NCBI RefSeq assembly: GCF_001316435.1
Contig: NZ_JXLL01000011.1
Span: 1 to 61,022, forward strand
Origin: Caloranaerobacter sp. TR13
GTDB lineage: Bacteria > Bacillota > Clostridia > Tissierellales > Thermohalobacteraceae
Direction: 5' to 3'
Length of the DNA: 61,022 nucleotides
Position 1 is the first letter of the stretch. Each line of letters begins with the position of its first letter. A model generated the notes under the pieces. That model was not told the DNA's origin. It ran no database searches and was given only the letters and a program-made list of their open reading frames with translations. This document shows positions 34,313 through 42,691 of the stretch, piece by piece. The position numbers were made by a program, and so were the translations under genes.

Positions 34313-34334
34313 GCTCTATTTTATTGTCAATACA

Positions 34335-34348
34335 TGTAAACGATTACA
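34335..34348 (+). promoter_or_regulatory. 14-bp operator TGTAAACGATTACA, copy 3
   Basis: Third identical copy with the same ACA...CACA flanks, 62 bp before GH65-2. It puts this gene in the same regulon as importer 2 and regulator 2. Confidence 0.75.
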
Positions 34349-34410
34349 CACTGGCTAAGTTGTATTAATTAGATTATATAAATTTTAATATCTAGGAGAG
34401 GAGACAAATT

Positions 34411-36729
34411 ATGAGGGAGTTTCATAAAAATAAAATAGCAATATACGAATATGATGAATGGAGAATTATAGAAAAAGCATTTGATGAAAAAACAAATCAG
34501 AGAAGTGAAACTATTTTTTCACTAGGAAATGGCTATTTAGGTATAAGAGGTAATTTAGAGGAAGGTTATTCTGGTGACCCTAAAACTAGTTTAGTGGGTA
34601 CTTATATTAATGGGATATATGAATCAGAGCCAATTATGTATGGAGAGTACCACTATGGCTATCCTCTCTGGGGACAAACAATGATAAATGTTACTGATTG
34701 GAGACTTATTAGCTTTTGGATTGAAGATGAAAAATTTGATATGTTAAAGGGTTCAATTAAGGATTACAATCGTACGCTAGACATGAAAAATGGAAAACTT
34801 ACAAGGGAGCTTATTTGGAGAAGTCCTAAGGACAAGGAAATATATGTAAAAATTGAAAGATTTGTTTCACTAACTAATAAACACCTAGCTGCAATAAGAT
34901 TTATGATAAAACCGTTAAATTTTGACGGAGAGATAACTTTTATTTCTGAATTAGATGGAAATGTTAAAAATAAAAATTTAAGAGAACAAGCATTAATAGT
35001 TATAGATAAGTGGGCAGACGAAAGATTAGGATATATTCAACAGAAAACTAATAAAACAGAATTTACTATAGGGTGTTCTATGTATAATGATTTTTATTGT
35101 AAAGAACAAGATATAGAATATTCATTAGAAAAAATAGAGGAAGACAAAAAGATTGGAATTAAAATAACTTTTAAAGGTGAAAAAGACCAAACATATATCT
35201 TGGATAAATATGTAAATTTCTATACTTCTAGAGATGTAGTTGAAAATGAAATCATGAATTATGCTAAAGAAGGAGTTTTAGAGGCTAAGACTGCGGGGTA
35301 TGATAATCTATATAATGAACATAAAGAATATCTGTTTAAATTCTGGGAAGATGCTGATATTAAAATAAAAGGAGATATAGCCTTACAACAAGGTATAAGA
35401 TTTAACAGTTTTCAATTATTACAATCTGTTGGAAGAGATGGTATAACTAATATAGGGGCAAAAGGTTTAACAGGCGAAGGATATGAAGGCCATTATTTCT
35501 GGGATTCAGAGATATATGTATTACCATTTTTCTTATATAGTAGACCAGAAATTTCTAAAGCTTTACTGATGTATAGATATAATACTTTAGATAAAGCGCG
35601 TGAGAGAGCTAGAGAGATGAGAAGTAAAGGAGCTTTATTCCCTTGGAGAACAATTAATGGTGAAGAAGCTTCTTCATACTTCCCAGCATCTACAGCACAA
35701 TACCATATTGATGCAGATATAACATATGCTATCTACAAATATGTTGAGGCAACTGATGATTTTGATTTTCTAATAAATTATGGAGCAGAAATTGTGTTTG
35801 AAACAGCAAGAATGTGGGCAGATAGAGGAGGATATATACCTCTTAAGGATAATAAATTCTGTATTAATGAAGTTACAGGACCAGACGAATATAAACCTTG
35901 TGTTGATAATAACTGCTATACTAATTATATGGCACGTTTTAATTTAAATTATGGAGTATATGTAGCTGAATTGTTGAAGGCTAAATATCCACAAAAATAT
36001 GAGGAGCTTAAGGAAAAGATTAATCTTAAAGAAGAAGAACTTGTAGAGTGGAAGAATGCAGCTGATAACATGTATTTACCTTATGATGAAAGATTAGGAA
36101 TAAATCCTCAAGATGATAGTTTTCTTTATAAAGAACCATATGATGTGGATTCAATTCCTGTTGAGGAAACGCCACTTGTTACAAATTGGCATCAACTAAA
36201 TATTATGAGATATCAAATATGTAAACAGGCTGATGTTATTTTGTTAATGTTCTTGCTTGGAGATGAATTTGATATTGAATTGAAAAAGAGAAATTATGAT
36301 TTTTATGAACCAAAAACTACACATGATTCATCACTTTCAGCGTGTGTATTTAGTATTATTGCTTCAGAGATTGGCTATAAAGAACAAGCATATAATTATT
36401 TTATGCAAACAGCTAGAATGGATTTAGATGATTATAATAATAATGCTCATGAAGGAATTCATACTGCTTGTATGGCGGGAACATGGGCAAGCGTTGTAAA
36501 TGGATTTGCTGGAATGAGAGTATATAATGGTGAATTACATTTCAAACCATATCTACCTGAGAAATGGGAAAGTTATGAGTTTAGGGTAAAATATAAGAAT
36601 AGACAAATAAATGTTAAGGTTGAAGATAATTTGACTATTTATAAATTACTTGATGGTGATGATATAGTGATTTGGCATAAAGGAAATAGAGTAGAATTGT
36701 CAAAAATGAAAGAAGTAACTTTAAGCTAG
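34411..36729 (+). CDS. GH65 disaccharide phosphorylase 2
   Basis: A 772-residue GH65 enzyme, clearly a different subtype from the first. The N-terminal ETIFSLGNGYLGIRGN and the barrel motif GAKGLTGEGYEGHYFWDSEIY (start of it) are followed by GPDEYKPCVDNNCYTNYMA, where the family normally shows H-E/V-N-N-N, with general-acid E493. The phosphate segment HTACMAGTWASVVNGF is also altered (AGTW for the first enzyme's TGGSW). It produces beta-glucose 1-phosphate from an alpha-glucoside that I cannot name. It belongs with importer 2 and regulator 2, sharing an operator. Confidence 0.9.
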   Translation: MREFHKNKIAIYEYDEWRIIEKAFDEKTNQRSETIFSLGNGYLGIRGNLEEGYSGDPKTSLVGTYINGIYESEPIMYGEYHYGYPLWGQTMINVTDWRLISFWIEDEKFDMLKGSIKDYNRTLDMKNGKLTRELIWRSPKDKEIYVKIERFVSLTNKHLAAIRFMIKPLNFDGEITFISELDGNVKNKNLREQALIVIDKWADERLGYIQQKTNKTEFTIGCSMYNDFYCKEQDIEYSLEKIEEDKKIGIKITFKGEKDQTYILDKYVNFYTSRDVVENEIMNYAKEGVLEAKTAGYDNLYNEHKEYLFKFWEDADIKIKGDIALQQGIRFNSFQLLQSVGRDGITNIGAKGLTGEGYEGHYFWDSEIYVLPFFLYSRPEISKALLMYRYNTLDKARERAREMRSKGALFPWRTINGEEASSYFPASTAQYHIDADITYAIYKYVEATDDFDFLINYGAEIVFETARMWADRGGYIPLKDNKFCINEVTGPDEYKPCVDNNCYTNYMARFNLNYGVYVAELLKAKYPQKYEELKEKINLKEEELVEWKNAADNMYLPYDERLGINPQDDSFLYKEPYDVDSIPVEETPLVTNWHQLNIMRYQICKQADVILLMFLLGDEFDIELKKRNYDFYEPKTTHDSSLSACVFSIIASEIGYKEQAYNYFMQTARMDLDDYNNNAHEGIHTACMAGTWASVVNGFAGMRVYNGELHFKPYLPEKWESYEFRVKYKNRQINVKVEDNLTIYKLLDGDDIVIWHKGNRVELSKMKEVTLS

Positions 36730-36760
36730 TCCCCCTAATATATAGATGACAATTCTTGGT

Positions 36761-36797
36761 ACTGAGGGATATTTGTCCCTCAGTTTTGTTTTTTGAT
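36761..36797 (+). terminator. Intrinsic terminator of GH65-2
   Basis: ACTGAGGGA/TCCCTCAGT stem, 6-nt loop, TTTGTTTTTT tail. Confidence 0.9.
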
Positions 36798-36875
36798 TTA
36801 AGACAAATTTGATAGTCGAGCTATATAATTACTAAATAAGAGTACTTTATTTACAAAACTGACGTCAATGTAATA

Positions 36876-36904
36876 TTGACAAAACATTTCGATTTTTCTA
36901 TAAT
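36876..36904 (+). promoter_or_regulatory. Consensus SigA promoter of LacI regulator 3
   Basis: Perfect TTGACA (36876-36881), 17 bp, perfect TATAAT (36899-36904). An operator-like palindrome covers the expected start site. Confidence 0.88.
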
Positions 36905-36910
36905 GTAATT

Positions 36911-36922
36911 TGAAAGGTTTCA
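36911..36922 (+). promoter_or_regulatory. 12-bp operator TGAAAGGTTTCA
   Basis: TGAAA/TTTCA arms around GG. It differs by one base from the perfect palindrome TGAAACGTTTCA found just after this regulator gene (37964). The position implies autorepression. Confidence 0.65.
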
Positions 36923-36937
36923 ATGAGGTGATAATAA

Positions 36938-37936
36938 ATGGCTACAATTATTGATGTTGCAAAAAGGGCTGGAGTTTCAGTAGGAACAGTATCAAATGTT
37001 ATAAATAATAAAGTAAATGTTTCACAGGAGAAGAGAGAAAGAGTATTAAAAGCGATAAAAGAGTTAAATTTTCAACCTTCAGGAACTGCTAGAATGTTAA
37101 AACGTGGGAGAACAAATAGTATTGCTCTTCTCATTCCACAAATATCCAAACCTTTTTATTCTATGATAATAGAAGGGGCAGAAAGTGCTGCCAGTGAAAA
37201 TGGGTATGATCTAATATTCTGTAGAACGCATAGGGATCCTAAAATAGAGGAGAAGTTTTTGAATTTAATAGGAGAAAAAAGAGTAGATGGAGTTATACTT
37301 GTGTCTATTGAGATAGATGATAAGGCTCTCGATGTTGTACAAGAAAATAAGTATCCTGTTGTTCTCTTGGAAAGGCATATAAATAACAGTAATATACCTT
37401 CCATATTAATTGACAACCAGAGTGGCGCTTTTAAAGCAGTAAAGTATTTGATAGAACTAGGCCATAGAGATATTATTTTTATTAATGGACCAACTACAAC
37501 GATACCTGGAATGATGCGTTTAAAGGGGTATATTGAAGCATTATCTAAGTACAATTTACCTTTCAATAAAGATTTATATCGTGAGGGTGAATTTGATATA
37601 AATAATGGATATAAAGGAATAACTGAAATACTTAAAAATCACAAAGCAACGGCAGTTTTTGCAGGAAGTGACACAATAGCTATGGGAGTGTTTAATGGCT
37701 TACAGAATATGGGATTAAGAGTTCCAGAGGATATTTCTGTTATAGGGTTTGATGATATTTATTTAGCTTCTATGTTAAATCCACCTTTAACAACAATAAG
37801 ACAACCTGCTTTCGAAATGGGATACAAGGCAGTGGAAGTACTGATAGATACGATAAATGGAAAAAATCGAAACGAAACAGTTGAGATTCTTGAAACAGAA
37901 CTTATTATTCGTAAGAGTTGTAAATCTTTGTATTAA
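36938..37936 (+). CDS. LacI-family transcriptional regulator 3
   Basis: A 332-residue LacI/GalR repressor with an HTH at residues 3-25 (IIDVAKRAGVSVGTVSNVIN), hinge, and a sugar-binding domain containing GVILVSIEIDDKALDVV and VIGFDDIYLASMLNPPLTTIRQP (quoted in part). Two 12-bp TGAAA-NN-TTTCA sites flank the gene, one at its promoter and one before the downstream genes, so it most likely controls itself and the glycosyltransferase/GH13_18 unit. Its operators have two fewer central bases than those of regulator 2, so cross-regulation is unlikely. Confidence 0.9.
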   Translation: MATIIDVAKRAGVSVGTVSNVINNKVNVSQEKRERVLKAIKELNFQPSGTARMLKRGRTNSIALLIPQISKPFYSMIIEGAESAASENGYDLIFCRTHRDPKIEEKFLNLIGEKRVDGVILVSIEIDDKALDVVQENKYPVVLLERHINNSNIPSILIDNQSGAFKAVKYLIELGHRDIIFINGPTTTIPGMMRLKGYIEALSKYNLPFNKDLYREGEFDINNGYKGITEILKNHKATAVFAGSDTIAMGVFNGLQNMGLRVPEDISVIGFDDIYLASMLNPPLTTIRQPAFEMGYKAVEVLIDTINGKNRNETVEILETELIIRKSCKSLY

Positions 37937-37963
37937 CTCTTGTATTTAAAGATTAGTAAATTT

Positions 37964-37975
37964 TGAAACGTTTCA
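37964..37975 (+). promoter_or_regulatory. 12-bp operator TGAAACGTTTCA
   Basis: Perfect 12-bp palindrome in the gap between regulator 3 and the next genes. It pairs with the variant at 36911. Confidence 0.75.
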
Positions 37976-37999
37976 CGATAAAAAATAAGGGGGGTTTTG

Positions 38000-38062
38000 A
38001 TGAAGAAGACCTTTAGTAATGTTGCTTTAAATCAATTTATCCGTCGTGGTGAATATGTATAA
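38000..38062 (+). pseudogene. Tiny ORF (20 aa) with strong ribosome-binding site; leader peptide or gene remnant
   Basis: ATG at 38000 follows AAGGGGGG at ideal spacing, but the frame stops after 20 codons (MKKTFSNVALNQFIRRGEYV). The MKKTFSNVAL start resembles the first residues of sugar ABC permeases or secreted proteins, so a lost transporter gene is possible. An 82-bp non-coding stretch follows. No other frame continues it. A regulatory leader peptide is the alternative. Confidence 0.35.
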
Positions 38063-38144
38063 TATAAAGGAAACACTGATGGAAGTAACAATATATAGTG
38101 TGAGATAGAGATTTTAAAAATTACTGTGAAAGGGGATAAAGGGT

Positions 38145-39311
38145 ATGAAGATAGCAGTTGTTATTCCAACATATTGGGGAGAATTGAATGGTGATGAGGA
38201 AGTAATTTTTGATCATCCAACTCCATTGTATACTGAAGGTACATTAGGGAGATTGTTGAAAAACTTAGCAACATTTGAAGAAATGAAAGATATACCTGTT
38301 TATATTATTGGAATTAGCAATAAAGAAGAATTGAGAGATAGTGTAGAAAAATATTTAGAAAAATATTTAGAACCTTATAAAGAAAAATTGAATATAGAAC
38401 TTTATTCGAATAGTTTTTTAATGGAATGTATTAGTAAATTAGGAGATAAAAAAAGTTTATCATATTTATTTGACTTTAAAGGGTATTCACAAGTAAGAAA
38501 TTTTTCTTTACTTCCAGTTATTATGAATGATATTGATGTAGCTATATTTTTAGATGACGATGAGATTATAGAAGATAGAGATTATTTTACAAAAGCAGTG
38601 GAATACATTAATAAAGATACAAAATATGGTAAAGTGTATGGAAAAGCAGGTTATTATATCAATGGAGATACTTATATATTATCAACTGAGAAAATACCTG
38701 TTTGGAATTACGGTGGATGGAATAAAGTCAAATATATGAATGAAGCATTTGAAAGGTTAATTGAAGCAAATGAAAGACTCTTACCTACTGCTTTAGCTTT
38801 AGGTGGTAATATGGTGTTGTCTAAAGAAATTATGAGAGAAATATGTTATGATGTCCATGTACATAGAGGGGAAGATATGGACTATTTATTTAATGCTAAG
38901 ATGTTTAATTATACAATTCTATTTGATAATGAATTAAAAATTACACATTTACCACCTCAAAGTGGTAGTTTGGAATGGAAAAGAGCAAGAGCTGATTTCT
39001 ATAGATTTAAATATATAAGACGTAAGCTGAAAGCATTAAAGGAACATACAGATTTACAACAGATTTCTATTGAAACACTGATGCCATACCCTGGTGTTTT
39101 TATGCAAGATGATTTTGAAGTTAGAGCAAAGGATTATACTATATTGTTAGGGATGCATTATTTGTCAAAAGGAGATATTGAGAATTATAAAAATACAATG
39201 GAAAATATAAAAGTAATTTACAGTAGTGATAATGAAGGATTTGACCCTATACTAGAATATAAGCAACAAAGACAAGATTGGAAAACTTTAATATCAATAT
39301 TATGTAAGTAA
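38145..39311 (+). CDS. GT-A-fold glycosyltransferase (unclassified)
   Basis: A 388-residue soluble protein with GT2/GT81-like features. The N-terminal nucleotide-sugar strand is MKIAVVIPTYWGELNGDEEV. The metal-binding acidic motif is AIFLDDDEIIED (D137-E140). A catalytic-looking HRGEDMDYLFNAKMF lies near residue 245. The C-terminal helical part is YxRFKYIRRKLKAL-rich. There is no membrane span. It sits 81 bp upstream of a GH13_18 phosphorylase under regulator 3. It may build a glucosylated compound which the phosphorylase later breaks down, but it does not look like a standard GpgS and the acceptor is unknown. Confidence 0.7.
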   Translation: MKIAVVIPTYWGELNGDEEVIFDHPTPLYTEGTLGRLLKNLATFEEMKDIPVYIIGISNKEELRDSVEKYLEKYLEPYKEKLNIELYSNSFLMECISKLGDKKSLSYLFDFKGYSQVRNFSLLPVIMNDIDVAIFLDDDEIIEDRDYFTKAVEYINKDTKYGKVYGKAGYYINGDTYILSTEKIPVWNYGGWNKVKYMNEAFERLIEANERLLPTALALGGNMVLSKEIMREICYDVHVHRGEDMDYLFNAKMFNYTILFDNELKITHLPPQSGSLEWKRARADFYRFKYIRRKLKALKEHTDLQQISIETLMPYPGVFMQDDFEVRAKDYTILLGMHYLSKGDIENYKNTMENIKVIYSSDNEGFDPILEYKQQRQDWKTLISILCK

Positions 39312-39392
39312 TTATTTAGATTTTTACAAAAGAAGAAATATTTAAATTAATAAAAACATGTCAAATAAATATTAATAAAGAAGGTGATGGTT

Positions 39393-41141
39393 ATGGTAAG
39401 AATTAATATATCAGAAGAAATGAAAAATAGAATAATAGATAAATTAGATTTTTTGTATGGTAAGGATAAAAGCCTACATATTTATGAGGAAATTCTAAAC
39501 TTAATTGAAGATTTTCAGAGCAAATTTAATAAAACAGCGAATAAAGAGTGGGTTGATGAGAAAGATGTTTTCTTAATTACTTATGGAGATAATATAAAAG
39601 AAGAAGGAAAAGGTGCACTTAAAACATTACATGAGTTTTTAACTAAGTATTTAAAAGGAATAATTACAAATGTGCATATACTTCCTTTTTATCCATATTC
39701 ATCAGATGATGGATTTTCAGTTATAGACTACTTTGAAGTAAATCCTGAGTTAGGTAATTGGGATGATATAGAAAGTATGTCTAAAGATTTTAAATTAATG
39801 TTTGATGCGGTTATAAATCATATTTCAGCTAAAAGTGAGTGGTTCCAAGGTTATTTAAAAGGAGAAGAAGAATACAAAAACTTTTTTATAGAAACTAAGC
39901 CTTGTCCAGAACTTTCAAAAGTTACTAGACCAAGAGCATTACCTTTACTTACTAAGTTTGAAACTTCAGAAGGTGTGAAATATATCTGGACAACTTTTAG
40001 TGAAGACCAAATAGATTTAAACTTTAAAAATGAAAAAGTACTGTTAAAAATAATTGAGTTAATATTATTTTATGTATCTAAAGGAGCTAAAACGCTTAGA
40101 TTGGATGCTATAGGATACTTATGGAAAGAAATTGGTACAAGCTGTATTCATCTGAAGCAGACTCATAAAGTAATACAACTATTTAGAGATATACTTGACA
40201 TAGTAGCACCAGAAACCATATTAATAACAGAAACAAATGTACCTCATAAAGATAATATAAGCTATTTTGGCGATGGATATAATGAAGCTCAAATGGTTTA
40301 TCAGTTTCCACTGCCACCATTAGTATTAAATGCATATCAAACAGGTAATGCTAGCCATTTATTAAAATGGGCTGATTCGTTAGAACAAATATCTGACAGA
40401 ACTACATTTTTTAATTTCTTAGCATCGCATGACGGCATAGGAGTAATGCCAGCTAAAGGTATTTTATCTGAAGAAGAGATAAATGAAATGGTAAAAAAAG
40501 CGAAAGAACATGGAGGCTATGTTTCATATAAAGATAATGGGGACGGAACAAAGAGTCCGTATGAGCTTAATATAAATTATTTTGATGCACTTTCACATCC
40601 AGATGATGAGGAAAATATTAAAATAAAAAGATTTATGGGGTCACAAGCTATACTTTTATCGTTAATGGGAGTACCAGCAATTTATATACACAGTTTATTA
40701 GGTTCAAGAAATTACAATGAAGGTGTAAAAGAAAGTGGGATATACAGAAGAATTAATAGAGAAAAATTACTATTAGAAAATCTAGAAAAAGAATTAAATG
40801 ATAAAAATACATTGAGAAATAAGATTTTTAGTAAATATGTAGAGCTAATTAAAACAAGAAAAGCTGAGAAAGCATTTCATCCAAATGCAAAGCAAAAGGT
40901 GATTTTTGTAAATGAATCTGTATTTACATTTGTACGTACTTCATTAGATAATGAAGAAGCAATATTAGTATTAAATAACGTATCAAATAAAGAGCAAAGA
41001 ATTAAAATGGAGCTAAAAGAATGTGGATTAGAAAAAGTAGATGTTTTAAGAGACCTTATATCTAATGAAAAAGTTAATATAGATAATGGAATAATAGAAA
41101 TCACACTTAAACCTTATCAATTTATGTGGTTAAAAGGTTAA
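39393..41141 (+). CDS. GH13_18 phosphorylase (sucrose / glucosylglycerate phosphorylase family)
   Basis: A 582-residue retaining phosphorylase. The TIM barrel shows HILPFYPYSSDDGFSVIDY near the start, FDAVINHIS, the nucleophile D238 in LRLDAIGYLW, and the acid/base E280 in ITETNVPHKDNISYFG; LASHDGIGVMP supplies the transition-state Asp. The products are alpha-glucose 1-phosphate plus an acceptor. Within GH13_18, known donors are sucrose, sucrose 6'-phosphate, glucosylglycerol and glucosylglycerate; the lack of a fructose pathway here and the ycj-like company favour glucosylglycerate, but this is inference. ATG 39393 behind AAGGTG is chosen. Confidence 0.88.
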   Translation: MVRINISEEMKNRIIDKLDFLYGKDKSLHIYEEILNLIEDFQSKFNKTANKEWVDEKDVFLITYGDNIKEEGKGALKTLHEFLTKYLKGIITNVHILPFYPYSSDDGFSVIDYFEVNPELGNWDDIESMSKDFKLMFDAVINHISAKSEWFQGYLKGEEEYKNFFIETKPCPELSKVTRPRALPLLTKFETSEGVKYIWTTFSEDQIDLNFKNEKVLLKIIELILFYVSKGAKTLRLDAIGYLWKEIGTSCIHLKQTHKVIQLFRDILDIVAPETILITETNVPHKDNISYFGDGYNEAQMVYQFPLPPLVLNAYQTGNASHLLKWADSLEQISDRTTFFNFLASHDGIGVMPAKGILSEEEINEMVKKAKEHGGYVSYKDNGDGTKSPYELNINYFDALSHPDDEENIKIKRFMGSQAILLSLMGVPAIYIHSLLGSRNYNEGVKESGIYRRINREKLLLENLEKELNDKNTLRNKIFSKYVELIKTRKAEKAFHPNAKQKVIFVNESVFTFVRTSLDNEEAILVLNNVSNKEQRIKMELKECGLEKVDVLRDLISNEKVNIDNGIIEITLKPYQFMWLKG

Positions 41142-41147
41142 AATTTG

Positions 41148-41178
41148 CCGTCTGCCTCTAGAGGTAGGCGGTTATTTC
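41148..41178 (+). terminator. Probable terminator after GH13_18 gene
   Basis: CCGTCTGCCTC/GAGGTAGGCGG stem (two G-U pairs) with a 2-base centre, then a short TTATTTCT tail. Confidence 0.6.
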
Positions 41179-41539
41179 TATAAGGCAGTAGAAAAAGTAA
41201 ACAAAATTTACATGTAAACTAAATATGCACTTTCGTTAAATATTTTAATATCAACATTTATTAAAATTAAGTAAATTAAATATACATAATGTTTTTGTAG
41301 AATAACTTTGAAGTTAATATGGTAAATGAAATTGGGTATTAATAAATTAACAAAATAAGCAATCTATAATACTATATTTTCTTATGCTTAAAGGAAAAGT
41401 TATTTTGACAAAATTTTTAAAAATTTGGCATAAAAATTGCTATCTTAGACTTAACATAAAATTTCTTTCAACTTCAAATGTTAAAAAATTAACAAAATAG
41501 ATTTAAATTACAATTTTATAATCTGAAGGAGGATAAAGA
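41179..41539. other. Long regulatory intergenic region before acyl-CoA dehydrogenase
   Basis: About 360 bp without a gene. It contains a perfect 12-bp palindrome TTTACATGTAAA (41207-41218) and the 14-bp word AAATTAACAAAATA twice (41344-41357 and 41486-41499). The second copy sits in the inverted repeat GTTAA-AAAA-TTAAC (41480-41493). The -24/-12 element lies between the two. Together these could be activator binding sites, although the region is very AT-rich. Confidence 0.5.
41425..41442 (+). promoter_or_regulatory. Sigma-54 (-24/-12) promoter
   Basis: TTGGCATAAAAATTGCTA matches the consensus TTGGCAC-N5-TTGCW. GG (41427-41428) and GC (41439-41440) are separated by exactly 10 bp. It lies 98 bp before the acyl-CoA dehydrogenase start, and a sigma-54 activator is encoded three genes downstream. 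A TTGACA at 41405 has no good -10. Confidence 0.8.
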
Positions 41540-42679
41540 ATGGATTTTCGTATTGCAAAAGAGTATGAAATGTTACGAGAAATGTATAGGGAGTTTGCAG
41601 AGAAAGAAGTGAAGCTTCTTGCAGAAGAAGTTGATGAAAAAGAGATGTTTCCAGTAGAGACAGTAAAAAAATTAGCTAGGTACGGTTTTTTAGGGATACC
41701 ATTTCCTAAAAAGTATGGTGGACAGGGTGGAGATAATTTGGCTTACATTATGGCTGTTGAGGAGATATCTAAAGTATGCGCTACAACAGGAGTTATTGTA
41801 TCAGCACATACATCTTTATGTGCAGCACCGATATTTGAGTTTGGTACAGAGGACCAAAAACAAAAATATTTAGTTCCGCTTGCTAAAGGTGAAAAGTTAG
41901 GGGCATTTGCATTAACTGAGCCAAATGCAGGTACCGATGCAGCTGCACAACAGACTAAAGCTGTATTAGATGGTGATTATTATATATTAAATGGTTCAAA
42001 AATTTTCATAACAAATGCTGGATTTGCAGATGTATATATAGTTATGGCAATGACAGATAAGAAAAAAGGTGTCAAAGGAATATCAGCTTTTATTGTAGAG
42101 AAAGGGTTTGAAGGATTTAGTATTGGAAAGAAAGAGGCGAAAATGGGTATAAGAGGTTCTTCTACATGCGAGCTTATATTTGAGAATTGTAGAGTACCTA
42201 AGGAGAATTTACTTGGTAAAGAAGGACAAGGATTTAAAATTGCTATGAAAACACTTGATGGTGGACGTATTGGTATAGCAGCACAAGCTTTAGGTATAGC
42301 TCAGGGAGCAATTGATGAAACTGTTAAATATGTAAAAGAAAGAAAGCAGTTTGGTAGAGCTATAGCAAAATTTCAAAATACACAGTTTTGTTTGGCTGAT
42401 ATGCAGACTAAGACTGATGCAGCAAGATTACTTGTATATAGAGCAGCAAAAGCTAAAGATAATAACGAAAACTATAGTGTATATGCGGCTATGGCTAAGC
42501 TTTTTGCATCTGAGACAGCAATGGAAGTTACTACAAAAGCTGTTCAGCTACATGGGGGGTATGGATATACAAGAGAATATCCAGTTGAAAGAATGATGAG
42601 AGATGCAAAGATAACTGAGATATATGAAGGTACTTCAGAAGTTCAAAGAATGGTTATTGCTGCTAGTATGTTAAGATAG
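41540..42679 (+). CDS. Short-chain acyl-CoA dehydrogenase (butyryl-CoA dehydrogenase-like)
   Basis: A 379-residue FAD enzyme. Visible signatures are GAFALTEPNAGTDAA (FAD/substrate binding), GSKIFITNAG, QFGRAIAKFQ and the C-terminal IYEGTSEVQRMVIA, whose Glu is the usual catalytic base. Length and motifs fit Bcd-type enzymes that reduce enoyl-CoA with electrons from ETF. The genes for bifurcating-type EtfB and EtfA follow directly. The rest of a butyrate pathway (thiolase, hydroxybutyryl-CoA dehydrogenase, crotonase) is absent, so the CoA substrate is uncertain. Transcription probably starts at the sigma-54 promoter. Confidence 0.93.
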   Translation: MDFRIAKEYEMLREMYREFAEKEVKLLAEEVDEKEMFPVETVKKLARYGFLGIPFPKKYGGQGGDNLAYIMAVEEISKVCATTGVIVSAHTSLCAAPIFEFGTEDQKQKYLVPLAKGEKLGAFALTEPNAGTDAAAQQTKAVLDGDYYILNGSKIFITNAGFADVYIVMAMTDKKKGVKGISAFIVEKGFEGFSIGKKEAKMGIRGSSTCELIFENCRVPKENLLGKEGQGFKIAMKTLDGGRIGIAAQALGIAQGAIDETVKYVKERKQFGRAIAKFQNTQFCLADMQTKTDAARLLVYRAAKAKDNNENYSVYAAMAKLFASETAMEVTTKAVQLHGGYGYTREYPVERMMRDAKITEIYEGTSEVQRMVIAASMLR

Positions 42680-42691
42680 GAGGGCTTTAAG

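Noticed and set aside
36860-36867. TGACGTCA palindrome upstream of regulator 3
   Set aside because: An 8-bp palindrome is expected by chance; it does not fit the LacI sites found nearby.
37156-37566. 136-codon ORF opposite LacI regulator 3
   Set aside because: Antisense shadow of a clear gene with motifs; no start signals.
41405-41434. SigA promoter TTGACA before acyl-CoA dehydrogenase
   Set aside because: There is no acceptable -10 at 16-18 bp; the -24/-12 motif explains the position better.
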